Positions 12,555-24,166 of a stretch of 64,000 nucleotides of DNA are shown in pieces; the first letter of the stretch is position 1; the number at the start of each line of letters is the position of its first letter. The notes under the pieces are model-generated. The model made no database searches and was not told the DNA's origin. It was given only the letters and a program-made list of their open reading frames with translations. Position numbers and translations under genes: made by a program. This stretch comes from Tubiluchus corallicola (lineage: Eukaryota > Priapulida > Priapulimorpha > Priapulimorphida > Tubiluchidae), in contig JAQGDQ010000835.1 in NCBI GenBank assembly GCA_030141605.1, forward strand, positions 1 through 64,000, written 5' to 3'.

Positions 12555-13045
12555 AGGAAAACCGGATGATTGTGTAAACATGAGTTCAGAATACAGAATA
12601 CTCTAAAATATTGAAAACTACAATAACTTATTTTAAATCAAAGCTTAGATTAAATAATAATTGCCTCGGATACTCAAATTTTGTTAAACTGTCTCTGTAA
12701 TTATGTTTTAAATGTCTGGAATGACATTGTAGTAAAAATTAAAATTTCAGATTTACTGCTGTGCTCACACATGAGCTGTCGAACGTGTGTAGTCACCAAA
12801 TAAACACATCTGAACTGGAAGGTACAGCACGTGTTTTTTGTGTAATGTGTTTCTGAAATGCAGGTGCTAGTGCCTGTCTAACTAATGAATGGCAAAATGC
12901 ATGTAACAGTAAAGAAATAGTGGTGCAAACGCGAATTTGTGTTTGTGTGATAATAATTGTTTCACGTAAGTCGTTTTCGAAAAAATAGTATGTTTGCTTT
13001 AAATATTTTAAAGATTGATTGCTTTAACCTACAGTTTAAGATTGA
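12555..13045 (+). mobile_element. Chimera of repeat families B (5' part) and C (3' part)
   Basis: Opens as family B: TTAA then AGGAAAACCGGATGATTGTG, matching 23619 onward to about 12745. It then switches to the 3' half of family C (for example GCTGTCGAACGTGTGTAGT and GCAGGTGCTAGTGC), ending near ACAGTTTAAGATT. It lies downstream of the PAK1IP1 stop codon. Confidence 0.75.
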
Positions 13046-13150
13046 CTTTTTTATTGACAGAGCTGACCGAATAAAAAGTCTCGAAAAAATACACATTTCC
13101 TAATTCCATAATTTTTAGTCATTTTCTATAGAAATGTTTTAGGAGTTTAG

Positions 13151-13395
13151 CGAAAGCAATGCCATGAAGCAACTGGTGTCATATTTGCGTCCTCTCCCCT
13201 GAATGTTTGTGTCTCGTATGTGGAAAACCAATCCTTCGATGGGTATAGCTATGCATTTGGTGTGAATGCTAGCGACCCATCAGTGCACTCTCCTGGTAGC
13301 GTCCAACCGAAAATGGTGACCGCCAGCTGCTCATTCAGTTGCCTCATTCTATCTCTGTCTTTCCCATGCTACAGAAAATTAAAAAAAACTTCTTG
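13151..13395 (+). other. Unassigned open stretch with no initiator
   Basis: One frame stays open for about 80 codons, including YVENQSFDGYSYAFGVNASD and PSVHSPGSVQPKMVTAS. The mixed, non-repetitive composition looks more protein-like than its surroundings. There is no start codon at its head and I do not recognise a family. It could be an orphan exon, a gene relic or chance. Confidence 0.2.
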
Positions 13396-13422
13396 GTAAA
13401 TTCTCAAGTCTAAAAAGCGTCC

Positions 13423-13510
13423 TGCCGTTGTAGTGTAGGGTTTAGCATGGCATCCGGGAGAGAAGACAGAGGTGCGAGTCCCAGTCCAGATGTGAAACTG
13501 CTTGCAACTT
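13423..13510 (+). mobile_element. tRNA-like SINE or tRNA pseudogene
   Basis: TTGTAGTGTAGGGTTTAGCA resembles the box A and D-arm of an Asp/Glu-type tRNA, and GGTGCGAGTCCC is box B-like at about 13470. The arms do not all pair, so it is not a functional tRNA. Confidence 0.45.
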
Positions 13511-13629
13511 ACTAATTAACATTTTGGTTACAGCAGAATCTTCTTGATATACACCAGGTCTTTATTTTTATTTATTTATTGTTAGTCTTCCGTTTTGTTT
13601 CTTTAAAAACTCACACATGCACGGGGCTG

Positions 13630-14185
13630 GAGGGTGACAAAACACAGTGCTAGATGGTCACAAAGCACAAGGCCAGAGGGTCACGAAGCAAAGGGCCAGA
13701 GGGTCACGAAGCACAGGGCCTGAGAGTTACCAAGCACAGGCCAGAGGACCACGAAGCACGGGGCCAGAGGGTCACGAAGCGCGGGGCTAGATGGTCACGA
13801 AGCACGGGGCTAGATGGTCACAAAGCACAGGGCTAGAGGGTCACGAAGCACAGGGCTAGAGAGTCATGAAGCACAGGGCCACAGAGTCACGAAGCAAAGG
13901 GCCAGAGGGTCACGAAGCACAGGGCCAGAGGGTCAAGAAGCACAGTGCCAGAGGGTCACGAAGCACAGAGCTAGATGGTCACTAAGCACAGGGCTAGAGG
14001 GTCACGAAGCACAGGGCCAGAGGGTCACGAAGCATAGGGCCAGAGGGTCACGAAGCACAGGGCCAGAGGGTGACAAAGCACAGGGCTAGAGGGTCACGAA
14101 GCACAGGTCTGGAGGACCACGAAGCACAGGACTAGAGGGTCACGAAGCACAGGGCTAGAGGGTCACGAAGCACAGGGCTAGAGGT
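13630..14185. repeat. 23-bp minisatellite, about 24 copies
   Basis: Unit GGTCACGAAGCACAGGGCCAG plus two more bases, with CCAG/CTAG variants. A 23-bp unit rotates through all three frames, so translations repeat every 23 residues (RVTKHRA, RGSRSTG, EGHEAQG). No start, stop or neighbouring exon context supports a gene. Confidence 0.95.
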
Positions 14186-14844
14186 TACCGTATTATTATG
14201 ATTCCAAAAAGAATTTGTCGTTCATTTTGTATTAAATTAACAGATTATCAGATGAATTAAAAAACTTTTTCGGACGAATTTCGTATGTGTACATTACAAT
14301 GTTTCGTATGTGTATCTTTTGCAAAAATGATGTCTTAGCCATGAATGATTAAGGGTTACCGAAGGTTACATACTATACTAATGCGTATAAGTACGCCCTG
14401 TAACAATGACGTCTCGAGAAAATACTGCTAAAGAAGGAAATTATAAAAAAATATAAAAAAACAAGTTTTTCAGTAAGTTTATAATAAAATAAATTGAATA
14501 TTCCTACTGAGAGTAGGATTTTGTGTTGCAAAAGCTTACATTATATTGTAGGTTGGTTGACTTTAATTCTTACGAGTATTAAAAATAAAAATTTTCACAA
14601 CAGTGTTACGTAAACTACTGATAATAACTTTTTACGGAATGTATCTAGATTTTATATGAACAATGAATTGATTCTTAGTTTTAAAAGCCGTTTCTAGAAA
14701 GGCTACAATAATCTTGCATCATTCGCTGTTGGGTAGGATTAAATATATCCAGGTACCTTGATAAAACTGACAATCATCTGCAAAGGCATGCAAAGACGTC
14801 ACGGGAATTACATGATTTGCCGAGGACCCAGCTATGGATACAAA

Positions 14845-15067
14845 GATAACAAAGACAGCAACAAAATGAACAAATGTCTGAACACTTTGGTGTTTTTTAT
14901 TTATAAAATGAATCTGAAAGAACTACTCACTTCATTTCCTTCATTATCAGGATATTCAGGATAACAAAGACAGCAACAAAATGAACAAATGTCTGAACAG
15001 TTTGGTGTTTTTTATTTATAAAATGAATCTGAAAGAACTACTCACTTCATTTCCTTCATTATCAGGA
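14845..15067. repeat. Tandem duplication of a ~115-bp unit
   Basis: Two almost identical copies beginning GATAACAAAGACAGCAACAA at 14845 and 14960. They differ at only a few positions, suggesting a recent duplication. Confidence 0.9.
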
Positions 15068-16369
15068 TCTTCTTTTTTCTCCAACACGATACTGCACGTT
15101 GAACATACGTCCCGATCAAAAATTACGAATGAAAGTTTGTATACGACTTAATCCATAGCCGACCAAGGTGGAGTAAAAATTACCCCAGGAGTATTTGCTC
15201 GCATTTGTTATATTGGTGCCTAAACGAAAAAAATTCAAACAAATAGTGATTAAATATTCTTCCATACCTTGGTTTTGTTGAAAAGTATCATTCGTGATTT
15301 TTTACAAAGCACGAGTACCAGATGCTACCTGTCCTGGGGTAAATTAATACGTACTCCGTTTGGTGTTTAGTGTAATATAAAACACCTTGGTCCGCTAACA
15401 GTTAATAATAATGACAAGAAAATCGACAATAAATAATTATTAATCTAATGATAACGATAACAATGCTGAATTGTGAGGTTTAATTGCCATTGCTAGTGTA
15501 ATGTTAATTAATTTAAGGTAGAAGATAAGCTAGACCAGGCTAGAACAAGATCAAACACGAATTTGTTATACCCTCTGCTGATATGTTTGTTGACCTGGTA
15601 AGAAAAGACAGACAAGACAAAAGCAAAACTTACTACTCTGTTTCTTCTCCTGGTAATCTTCTTCCTAATCCATCTCAATAACCTCACACAACAACACCTT
15701 CTTCTTGAACTTTCAAATACCGGCTCCTCACTCCATGCTAATTTAATGTAACTATCATTATTTATTCTATTTCTCTCTCTCTCTTATTTGTGGAATGATG
15801 AATGCTGTGACTTAGTAACGCATTGTTACGTCGTGAAGTGACGTCACGTAGCTGACGCGTTATTGCCCGACGCGTATTGTTTGGCGTTAAATGTATCAGA
15901 CTTACATCCCAGGGAAAACACTTCTCAGATTCTTTATTTAACAAAGTTGATTTTCCTATTTCTGGATAGGTGGAGAGGAAATTGCTATCTCGTGAAATTT
16001 GTGCGTAATACGATGAGGAATAGATCTACTACATTTATTAAATTTTAGTAAAATAAAAATTAATTTATTTGAAAAAATATTTAATATTAATTTGAAATTA
16101 CTAATACTACTATTACTTTGAATCTAAATGAAAATTATGTACATTTTTATGTCATTCCTAACTGATAGCCACAATTTGCATACAGTGAGTGCAGATGTGG
16201 TCTACTTTGTAAAATATGTGTTTTATGTCAAGTTGAAAACATTACTCCTATAAGAAGTGACACGTACCAAGATGGCGCCCAGTGGATCGACTGAACGTGG
16301 ATTCTCTATCCAACCATATGCCACAACCACAGGGCTGCTACGCTACGCCGGTTTTTCTGGACCAATGTT

Positions 16370-16477
16370 GGTATACCATACTTATATATAGCAGGTACCG
16401 TCGCTCTCTGAACGGAAGCCATGTGGTATACCATACTTATATATAGCAGGTACCGTCGCTCTCTGAACGGAAGCCAT
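16370..16477. repeat. Perfect 55-bp tandem duplication
   Basis: GGTATACCATACTTATATAT through GAACGGAAGCCAT occurs twice in tandem (16370-16424 and 16425-16477) with no visible difference. Confidence 0.9.
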
Positions 16478-17019
16478 AAGCCATACAGACACGTTCCATA
16501 TATCATCGGATTTGCATTGAAACGCAGAATCTGATGTACTGTGTCAAAGTCACGAGCCGAGTTTTATTTAGCCACAATACTGCATAATATCTGCTGTAGA
16601 TACAAACGTATTTTAGTCATTACAATATTGTGACTATTTATCTTGTATAGTTTTTCTTTCAACAATGTAACTGATTATTTAAATAATGAAATTCTCTTAA
16701 CTACAAATGTTGTCTTAATTAATAATGAATTATTTATGAATTAATTGCAATGGAATAATTTGCTTTAATTTTTCTTGTCAGCAACTAAATAAGTTTACTG
16801 TTTGTATCAAAACAGATATGAAACTAGAATCCATTTAGTAGAGATACACTCACACATCCTGACATTTTGAGGTTTTGACCTTAACGACCTTGAAATTTGA
16901 CCTCTTGGACCCCTTGGTCTTTCCCAGTCCTATCACTGTGTGAAGTTTGATGACTATAGTTTCGTCCATTTTCATTTTGAGCATTCTTTGGGCATGCTGA
17001 GTTTCCCTAGTCCCATCAC

Positions 17020-18907
17020 TATAAAAAAATGTTCAAAAAATACTAAAAAATCTAATTTTATACCCCAGCACCCTCTTCTCTTGCTAGAAACTAGTACTGC
17101 AATTGTAAAAAACCTGTACTTTAAAACTCCAACAGTAACTCGTGGAAGCAGTCATTTTGCTTTGGGTTTTTTCCGTTTCCATGCTTCATCTGAAAGAGCC
17201 ATCTACTGGATTTAAACATAATATGTGTTCTTCTAAAGTCCATAGCAACCAAAATTTGTGTGGTTGCTAAGTGTTTTGTAGAAACGAGACAAAAACAATG
17301 GCTGACTTTAACGGTGATTTTCTCGAAGTTATGTTTTTCAATGTGATTTGATTTAATTTAATATTTTATTTCAAACTTCACAAAGTTCATATACACATCA
17401 CAAATTAATTCCAAATAATACAATGAATCATGACACAATTAACGATATAACAAACTCCGCCAATGACATCTAATTACAGAAGTAAAGTTTGCATTACTGT
17501 TTATAATGTTCTTGCATATAAAATTTTCACTGTTATTCAGCCTGACGTATAAACTGTATGCACATTTTCTGTGAATCACATCAAAATAAATTATAATGAA
17601 GTCTAGTAGAAATATATCTAGCGCTCGTATCATATGAAAAGTTAAACAGCTTCCGTGTTGATACATTATATGCAACCTTGAGTTTGCTAAGATTGTAAGA
17701 ATAAAAATGTCTCCAAGTGGATTATGCAATATAAAGTAGTGCAGTGAGCATTAAACAATTGTCTCTTCACGTTAACTGAACACTGAGTAAATTTCATGAG
17801 TAATTTATTTGCTCTACCATAGTAAATTGAACATTGTCGTAATATATCTAAATCATCTCTATTTTCATCTGATAAAATATGACCCAAATATTTTTCCTTT
17901 TTACAAGGTACAAAACTTTTACACTGCAAAACAACAGACCCAAAAGTAAATTGCTGTATGTGGGCAGAGCGAAACGTGGCAAGTTTAGTCTTAAATTTAC
18001 AAGGATATCATATTATTTAACAAATTTATTAAAAATATCTAGCAGTCTCTGCAAAGCCGTCGAGGTTGTTGCTAAAAGACATATGTCATCGGCGTACATC
18101 AAGTGATTAATGCAGGCTTCAGCAATATGACAACCCACACCAGAGTTAGTAAGTGTAGCACTAAGGTTTTTAAAATAGAAGTTGAATAACAATGAAGACA
18201 TTTTTCCACCTTGACGAATTTCGTTACCTACTACAAAACTATCAGAGTTAAATTTACCCCATCTAACCAACATGCGTTGTTCCGTATAATAAAAAAGCAA
18301 ACGTCTAATTACTACATTTGGTAGGTTAGTATTGATAAGGTTTAGGAACAGTTTGAAATAGTTTACTCTATCGAATGCTTTTGATGATGCGTCAATAAAC
18401 AGAATATGTACAGTGCTTTGTCGATTAATGTAATAGTCAAGCACCTCTTTTAAAGTATGGATGCACATCTCTGTGCCTAATTTTTCAACAAAAGCCAACT
18501 GGTTTGGCGTGGTATTCAAAAGAACTGTAACTATTTAGAAGCAGTATTTCTATAACTTTGCTTCCTACAGATGAAAAAGCGATAGGTCTATAGTTGTTCT
18601 TGTCTGTAATATCCCCATTTTCGTCTTTAACGAGAGGTACTAGTACAGGTAACATTAATGAATGTGCGGCAGGTAACCGTGTGTTACACAGGACATGAAT
18701 AGCAGCGCCAACATGATTGGCAGCAAATGGATGAATTACGGAAATCACCTTTAATAATATACAGCCTGCACCTGAACATTAATGTGAAACTCAGCTTGGA
18801 AATAACGTAGAGCGATGAACTTGGTATCAAAATGATCCTCATGAAATGGAGATTCAGGATATGTGAATAGCTAGAAATGCGGACGTATGGACGATTTTGC
18901 TACGCAC
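17020..18907 (-). mobile_element. Repeat family A, copy split by a LINE
   Basis: Positions 17020-17340 match the interior of family A in reverse complement. The match resumes at about 18763 (AGCCTGCACCTGAACATT) and runs to 18907 (ACGATTTTGCTACGCAC). In intact copies these halves adjoin: TTTTTCAGTGC continues directly into AGCCTGCACC. The intervening 1.4 kb is the LINE described separately. The outer end before 17020 does not match and is lost or diverged. Confidence 0.8.
17341..18762 (-). mobile_element. Non-LTR retrotransposon (LINE) reverse transcriptase, 5'-truncated pseudogene
   Basis: Read on the minus strand, frames carry in order NYRPIAFSSVGSKVIE (18748-18485), FIDASSKAFDRVN, GNEIRQGGKMSSLLFN and LMYADDICLL (18519-18013), then KYLGHILSDENRDDLDILRQ and FTQCSVNVKRQLFNAHC (17929-17687). 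These are reverse transcriptase blocks including the catalytic YADD, followed by the known C-terminal region. At least two frameshifts separate the pieces, so it is dead. The endonuclease is missing at the 5' end. The 3' end at 17341 is AT-rich. Both ends abut family A sequence. Confidence 0.9.
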
Positions 18908-18996
18908 TAACTCATCGACATGTATGAAAGGGAAGTTTTGAAAATGTTTGCACAAGCGCAATTTGTTTCGGCATAAAACACAACGATCACAAAACT

Positions 18997-21900
18997 TTAG
19001 TTGGTAACCTGAAATTTTTGTATGTAATCTTTTCCACTTTTATCACCTCGCTTGTATTCATACTGGAGTTTGTTCAACATAACGTCTTTTAAGCGGAAGT
19101 GAAAAAGCTGATGAAGAATAATAGCTAATGCTGCTTGGTCGTATCTATGACAACAGTAGTTTTCAGGTGCAGAGAAATCACATGGTATTAGATGCGACCC
19201 GGTAGGAGCAATGCACTCTTTGATTAAAGCACAAGTCAACCACGGATATATCACTAATTCACGCACCCATTTTCTATTATGCACCACAATAGTTCCACCG
19301 CTTGCACCGAGAAGTTCGTTTGTTCTAAAGTACTCCACATCCGCGTTGAAGTACGCGTACATGCCCTTGTGTATGAAACAGTACAGTTTCATGTTTTGCC
19401 ACACTGTTATACCCAAATCGCTTGCAGTTCGATTGAATATAGACATAAGCTCTTCGGTTTTGTTTTCTTTCAGTCTGAACGAGCTGTCGACCCAGAAAAC
19501 AAATCCATACGTTTGCAACGTTTCCTGCAATAACAATATGACAGTGTTAATTAAAAAAACTTGTATCGTTAGAGCAATCTGTAACATTAATAACCACGCT
19601 AGATTGGCAAACTTAGAAACATTACTTCTCTTCAGTTATTCCACCAAGAAATGAGAAAAGGTCTAACCATTCTTTAATTCACTCATTTGCAGGGGCGTCG
19701 TGCACCAAAAAAAATTAGGGGGGCCCGACTGTATATATATGGCGGAACTTAACTGTTTAAAAAATGTATAATTTTGAATTCACACACCAGTATTTTGCGT
19801 GCCAGAAAAACGATTTATTTATTCCCAACTGGCATTTAACTTAAAGCTATAGCTACAGAAATTTAATTAAAATTAAAAATTAATTTAAAATTAAAATTTA
19901 ATTAAGTATTTATTAGAGAATCGGCTTTCTAATCCAGCTAACACTGCAAGTGCTTATATAGGAAAGGGGGAAGCAATATCATTGGCCCAGTGCAAGGGGC
20001 CAATGGCCAATTACCTAGCGGGCATAGCCACGAGAGCAGAGGCTAATCAATGCAACAATTAGACATTAGATTCAATCATTATAATCGCATATCATGCTAC
20101 AGTGGGAGATTTTACCGTTCCTCTAAATTTTACACCATATTGGTCTCGTTACAAGTAGGGGTGAGCATCGAACGTTCGAGTTCGAACGTTCGAATCGAAT
20201 TCGAACGTTCGAATTCGATTCGAACGAGTTTTTTTAGTTCGAACTCGATTCGAATCCAAAACTATAGATTAGAATAATTCATCACTTCAATCACATATGT
20301 TCCTGATCACTAAAACGATTGAAGCAACATGCAATTAGCATAATTTAGCAGTAATTTCTGTGCACAATTTTAAACAAATTACTAGTCGTTTTATTGCAGA
20401 ACAAAATCTGGTGATACGCATGATCTTTGTAAGACAAATTTTTACTGGTGGTTCGAAACCTTGTTCGAAAATCGTTCAATCTCAATTCGAATTCGGTTCG
20501 AATTCGAAACACGAAAGTTCGATTCGAATTCGCTTTCTGGTAGAGATGCTCACCCCTAATTACAAGCCGCCGAAACCCTTAAAATTTTTGACATTTTTTA
20601 AACAATTGGGGGGCCCAGGCCCCTATAGCACGACGTCACTCCTCATTTGTGCCACCTTAACAAGCCAAGCTTTCAAGGTGTCATACAGCAACTCTTTTAT
20701 TTGGTTATTTTGACTTCATCAACGTTTTTTTTATCTATACTGTTTCTTTTTGTTTCAATAATATTGTATGTTGATGTATTGTATATGTATTGCTGGAGTG
20801 AAATAAATTAATTGAATTAAAAAAGGCTCGCTAATTTTCTCATTCTGAAGACAGTGGCACAGGCACTTCAGAAACACTTTTGCATCTGCTGTTACATGGC
20901 CAACATGCCAATTAAGGATTTTTAATGTAAACAGTTTTTATAATTATAGATAAGTTTTGTCACATGATAAATCAGAATTTCGTGACTACGAAATGCTTTA
21001 TAATCAAAAATGAAGTGTTTTTTATACTAAAGCAAACTAGACAAAAGGCTACCATAAGAATTTAAGGAAGGGTTGGAAGCCTACCACCACCAGACCAGGG
21101 GAATTGGGCATTTTTGGCTGTTTATTGCACATCTTATACTCCTTTTTTTCTCCATTCCAATTTTGCTGGTAGGCCTTGTCTCTTTTTCAACTTTTGTGGC
21201 GGGCTTTTGCCTGTTGGTGCTTTGTCCAGTGTGCAATGTCCACCACTAGAGGAATTGGGCATTTTTGGCTGTTTGTTGTACATCTTATTCTCCTTTTCCT
21301 CCATTCCATTTTCACTGGTAGGCCTAGTCTCTTTTTCAACTTTTGTGGCGGGCTTTTGCCTGTTGGGCTATTGTCCAGTGTGCAATGTCCAGTGGGTTTT
21401 TATCTTTCAAATGCAGATATTGCATTAGCTACACTCACCTGAATAATAATAGGCTTGAAAGCATATGTAAACAAGTTTTTCACGTGCTCCGGATATTTGC
21501 TGTAATTAAATTCCTTGTAATCACACTTGCTTAAATTACAGTAGTTCTTCATCTGAAATATAAATTTGAACACAAGGTGATCAAGCTTCACCTTTCCAAA
21601 GGTAAGACAGTTGGATTAGTTCATGGACCGTTCGTCCTGATATTTTAACGGTTGACACTGTACTATTGAAACACACAGACTAATTGGCAATAGCCTTAAA
21701 GACCAAGAAAAGGCCTAGTTAAAGCAAATCTCAGAAAATTTTCACTAAAGAATTATAACTGTTAGAGGCAATCTTAAGCGTTCATCATACTCACGTTAAA
21801 AGAATTTCCTGTTTGTTTTCATTTTAAATACTCCCGCGAGACTATCACGGCGGCGCCATATTAGATGACGTCACAGAAACACAACACGAATCTTTATAGT

Positions 21901-22820
21901 ACACGTGCTCAGAACTCACTTGAACTGTGTTCGAGTGATGTCATGCCACGTGATCAGTCACATGCTGGTTTTTCAATTGGCGGACTAAATGAAACATGTC
22001 TGCGCCAATGTTTACGGCAGCGGTTGAAATATTCGACAATAATCGGAGTAAATGCGAAAACGTGAGTACTTTATTCGTTTAATATTATACTTAGGTGATA
22101 TAATCTTTTAGTGCAAATTTTCTGAGTCTTACTTTGGTTGGCCATTTTCTTGTCCTTTAATATACTAAACCTTATGAAAACGGCATATATAATGCACCTT
22201 CGTATCGACGGCTGAATAGTAGAGGTGAGCAGTCTCTACCAGAAAGCAAATTTGATTCGAACTGGTACTGAACTTGTGTCTTTCGAACTCGAATTTCGAG
22301 ATTTTCAAAGCAGTATCGAATTATTTGATTTTGTTCTGCTGTACATGTTGTACATGTTTTGGACATTGTTGATCTAGCTCTCATAAACTTTTACCGTATG
22401 TAAAAAAACAGCATACAATACCCATTTCTGTTCATTGTGTCGGAGCCCCAAGTCGTAGAATACAAGATGGTAGTTCTCTCTTCCAAGCCGCTGATTGAGG
22501 TTCTTTAATAGGCCCTCCCCTTCTGTGTAATGTGATTTATCAAAAGCTGTAACTATCACAGGTCGATTTCTTGTTTCATCAAAAGATGAATCTTTTGTTA
22601 TCTCACTGCTCATGTACTTTTGCACTGTAGGAAATGCTTTGTCCACTGGACGTAGGCCATCTTGAGGACATTTCTGCCTTCTGGGGAACACTTGAGGAAT
22701 TGTGATGATACTGCGCATTGGGGTCCTGATGTAGAGGAGACCAAAAATGATGAACGTGATTAGCATGGCGAAGGTACCGACGAAAATCATGCGCTGCTGG
22801 CCCCAAGGTGAGGTAGTCAT
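18997..22820 (-). CDS. DUF1647-family type II membrane protein, 3 exons
   Basis: Exons 22820-22422, 21552-21439 and 19524-18997 (TAA) join in phase 0 with GT-AG introns, giving 346 residues. Residues 11-31 (MIFVGTFAMLITFIIFGLLY) form one signal-anchor, predicting a short cytosolic N-terminus and a lumenal domain. The lumenal part has PVIVTAFDKSHYTEGEGLL, YSKYPEHVKNL, AFKPIIIQ, GFVFWVDSS near residue 184, ASGGTIVV and HRYDQAAL. These are hallmarks of the uncharacterised DUF1647 family of invertebrates. WVDSS and HRYDQAAL recall Golgi glycosyltransferases, but no activity is established and this is inference. N-glycosylation sequons NKT and NRT lie shortly after WVDSS. An acceptor-like TTTCAG directly precedes GTAAGAGACTTGATA and the ATG, so a 5' UTR exon, or a few extra in-frame residues, may lie upstream. 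Confidence 0.85.
19690..20641. mobile_element. hAT-like element with an exact 8-bp target duplication
   Basis: Starts CAGGGGCGTCGTGCACC and ends GCACGACGTCACTC, an imperfect terminal inverted repeat around CGTCGTGC. It is flanked on both sides by the identical octamer CTCATTTG (19682-19689 and 20642-20649), diagnostic of hAT-type insertion. No transposase is visible. It lies in the second intron of the DUF1647 gene and contains another element. Confidence 0.88.
20156..20558. mobile_element. hAT-like MITE nested in the 19690-20641 element
   Basis: Perfect 14-bp ends, TAGGGGTGAGCATC and GATGCTCACCCCTA. Flanking octamers gttacaag and attacaag differ by one base, consistent with an 8-bp target duplication. 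Subterminal regions are packed with TTCGAA and AACGTTCGAA palindromes, likely transposase or DNA-folding motifs. A partial second copy lies at 22222-22340. Confidence 0.85.
21100..21396. repeat. 151-bp tandem duplication
   Basis: Two copies starting GGAATTGGGCATTTTTGGCT at 21100 and 21251, containing TTCAACTTTTGTGGCGGGCT. They lie inside a DUF1647-gene intron and give overlapping spurious reading frames. Confidence 0.9.
22222..22340. mobile_element. Partial copy of the GGGGTGAGCATC MITE
   Basis: AGAGGTGAGCAGTCTCTACC followed by AGAAAGCAAATTTGATTCGA matches the reverse complement of the right end of the MITE at 20156-20558. It lies in the first intron of the DUF1647 gene, about 80 bp after exon 1. 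Confidence 0.7.
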
Positions 22821-23079
22821 TATCAAGTCTCTTACCTGAAATAAGCAAGTCTTTTATGTTAAAGCACAAAACAACATTTTAATAAAGCTTAAAAAATCCT
22901 TCTTGGTATTTTGTTGCTGTCTTATTGCATGCAGAGCTTGCGTTGCCAGTAGCGTTGCAGAAAGTAGTAAATTTAAACTCTCACGATGAACCTTAGGCGC
23001 AGCCATTTTAACGGAAAGTCGTTTGAAACAAGTTTACAAAATGTTGCATAAAGTTTGAAAAAACTATCAAAGCATTCGT

Positions 23080-23441
23080 AGCACACTGTTTTGCGCCGCT
23101 TAAAAGACTCCCGGTTAATAGACCCAATTGCTTAATTGACTCAAAAACGCCTGGAACGGGCCGCTTCTAGGCAAATATACGTAACAACTATCGGCATTTG
23201 ATTCAAACAACTTCACATAATTGACTCAATGTTTTTCGTTCACCTACTTTACTTCCTTTTTATGCACTATGTATACAGAAACAATCGTGTTAAGTACCGT
23301 TTTGTTTATAATTAGGTACGTTTATCATGCACTAACGTAGCGGTTTTGCTTTGAATCTGTTATTCACCCATCGGTTAATAGGTTCAGTCGATTAATTGGG
23401 ACAGGTCAGTCCTAAAGTGAGTCCATTAAGCGGCGTCTACT
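23080..23441. mobile_element. pogo/Tigger-like MITE
   Basis: The right end, read in reverse complement, is CAGTAGACGCCGCTTAATGG, and the left end reads GCGCCGCTTAAAAGACTCC. The inverted ends share CGCCGCTTAA and GACTC. A TA flanks the right end; the left boundary is less certain. No coding capacity. Confidence 0.65.
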
Positions 23442-23618
23442 GTATATATATATATTATAAATTTGTACGGAAATTTTTTTGGGGCATACTTTATACTTCA
23501 AGAGTGAAATGCATGCAAGGTGTACTAGATTATTACATAATGTAATAATTACTTTATCGATTTATTACATCTTGTCTTTCTGAAAAGGCCTTGAAATGAG
23601 GAGTGTTGAATATTTTAA

Positions 23619-24166
23619 AGGAAAACCGGACAATTGTGTAAACATGAGTTCAGAATAAAGAATGCTCTAAAATATTGAAAACTACAATTCCTTATTTTAA
23701 ATCAAGCTTTAGATTAAATAATAATTACCTCGGATACTCAAATTTCGTTAAACTTTCAAAGCTATGCGCGGCTCGGTGAATCTACTAAGATTGGCAGCGC
23801 CGCCTTTTTGTCACGTGCGCGTGGCCGACAAATAGAAGGTGGTACCGTGATAACCATGATAATAAACTGCACTGTTAGTTTCTGACGTCATATGACATCG
23901 AGCCCATTTTTCGTGACATCACGCGTTTAAGCAGTAACACTTACGCAAACATGCGTGACGCGCAAGGGAAAATGTCTGGCATTGCACATACTGTGGTTAG
24001 TTTCTGATGTAAGCAATAGCTGTGTTCGGTTGGCGTCAATTAATTTTCTAAGTGAATTATTCAAATATAAGAAAAAAATTGGTAACTTTTATAGGCAAGA
24101 AAATTTATTTTCTTTTGGACAGTAAATTAAAATGAGATCGAGTCTAAACAACCATCCGGTTTTCCT
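23619..24166 (+). mobile_element. Repeat family B, full copy: TTAA-flanked MITE
   Basis: Terminal inverted repeats AGGAAAACCGGACAATTGTG and (reverse complement of the right end) AGGAAAACCGGATGGTTGTT, each bordered by TTAA (23615-23618 and 24167-24170). A TTAA target duplication is typical of piggyBac-type insertion. At 548 bp it has no transposase. Other copies: 40472-40986, 43067-43632, and a chimeric one at 12555. Confidence 0.85.

Noticed and set aside
13654-14089. Repetitive Lys/Arg/Gly-rich frames
   Set aside because: 23-bp minisatellite; the same 23-residue period appears in every frame, so it is not coding.
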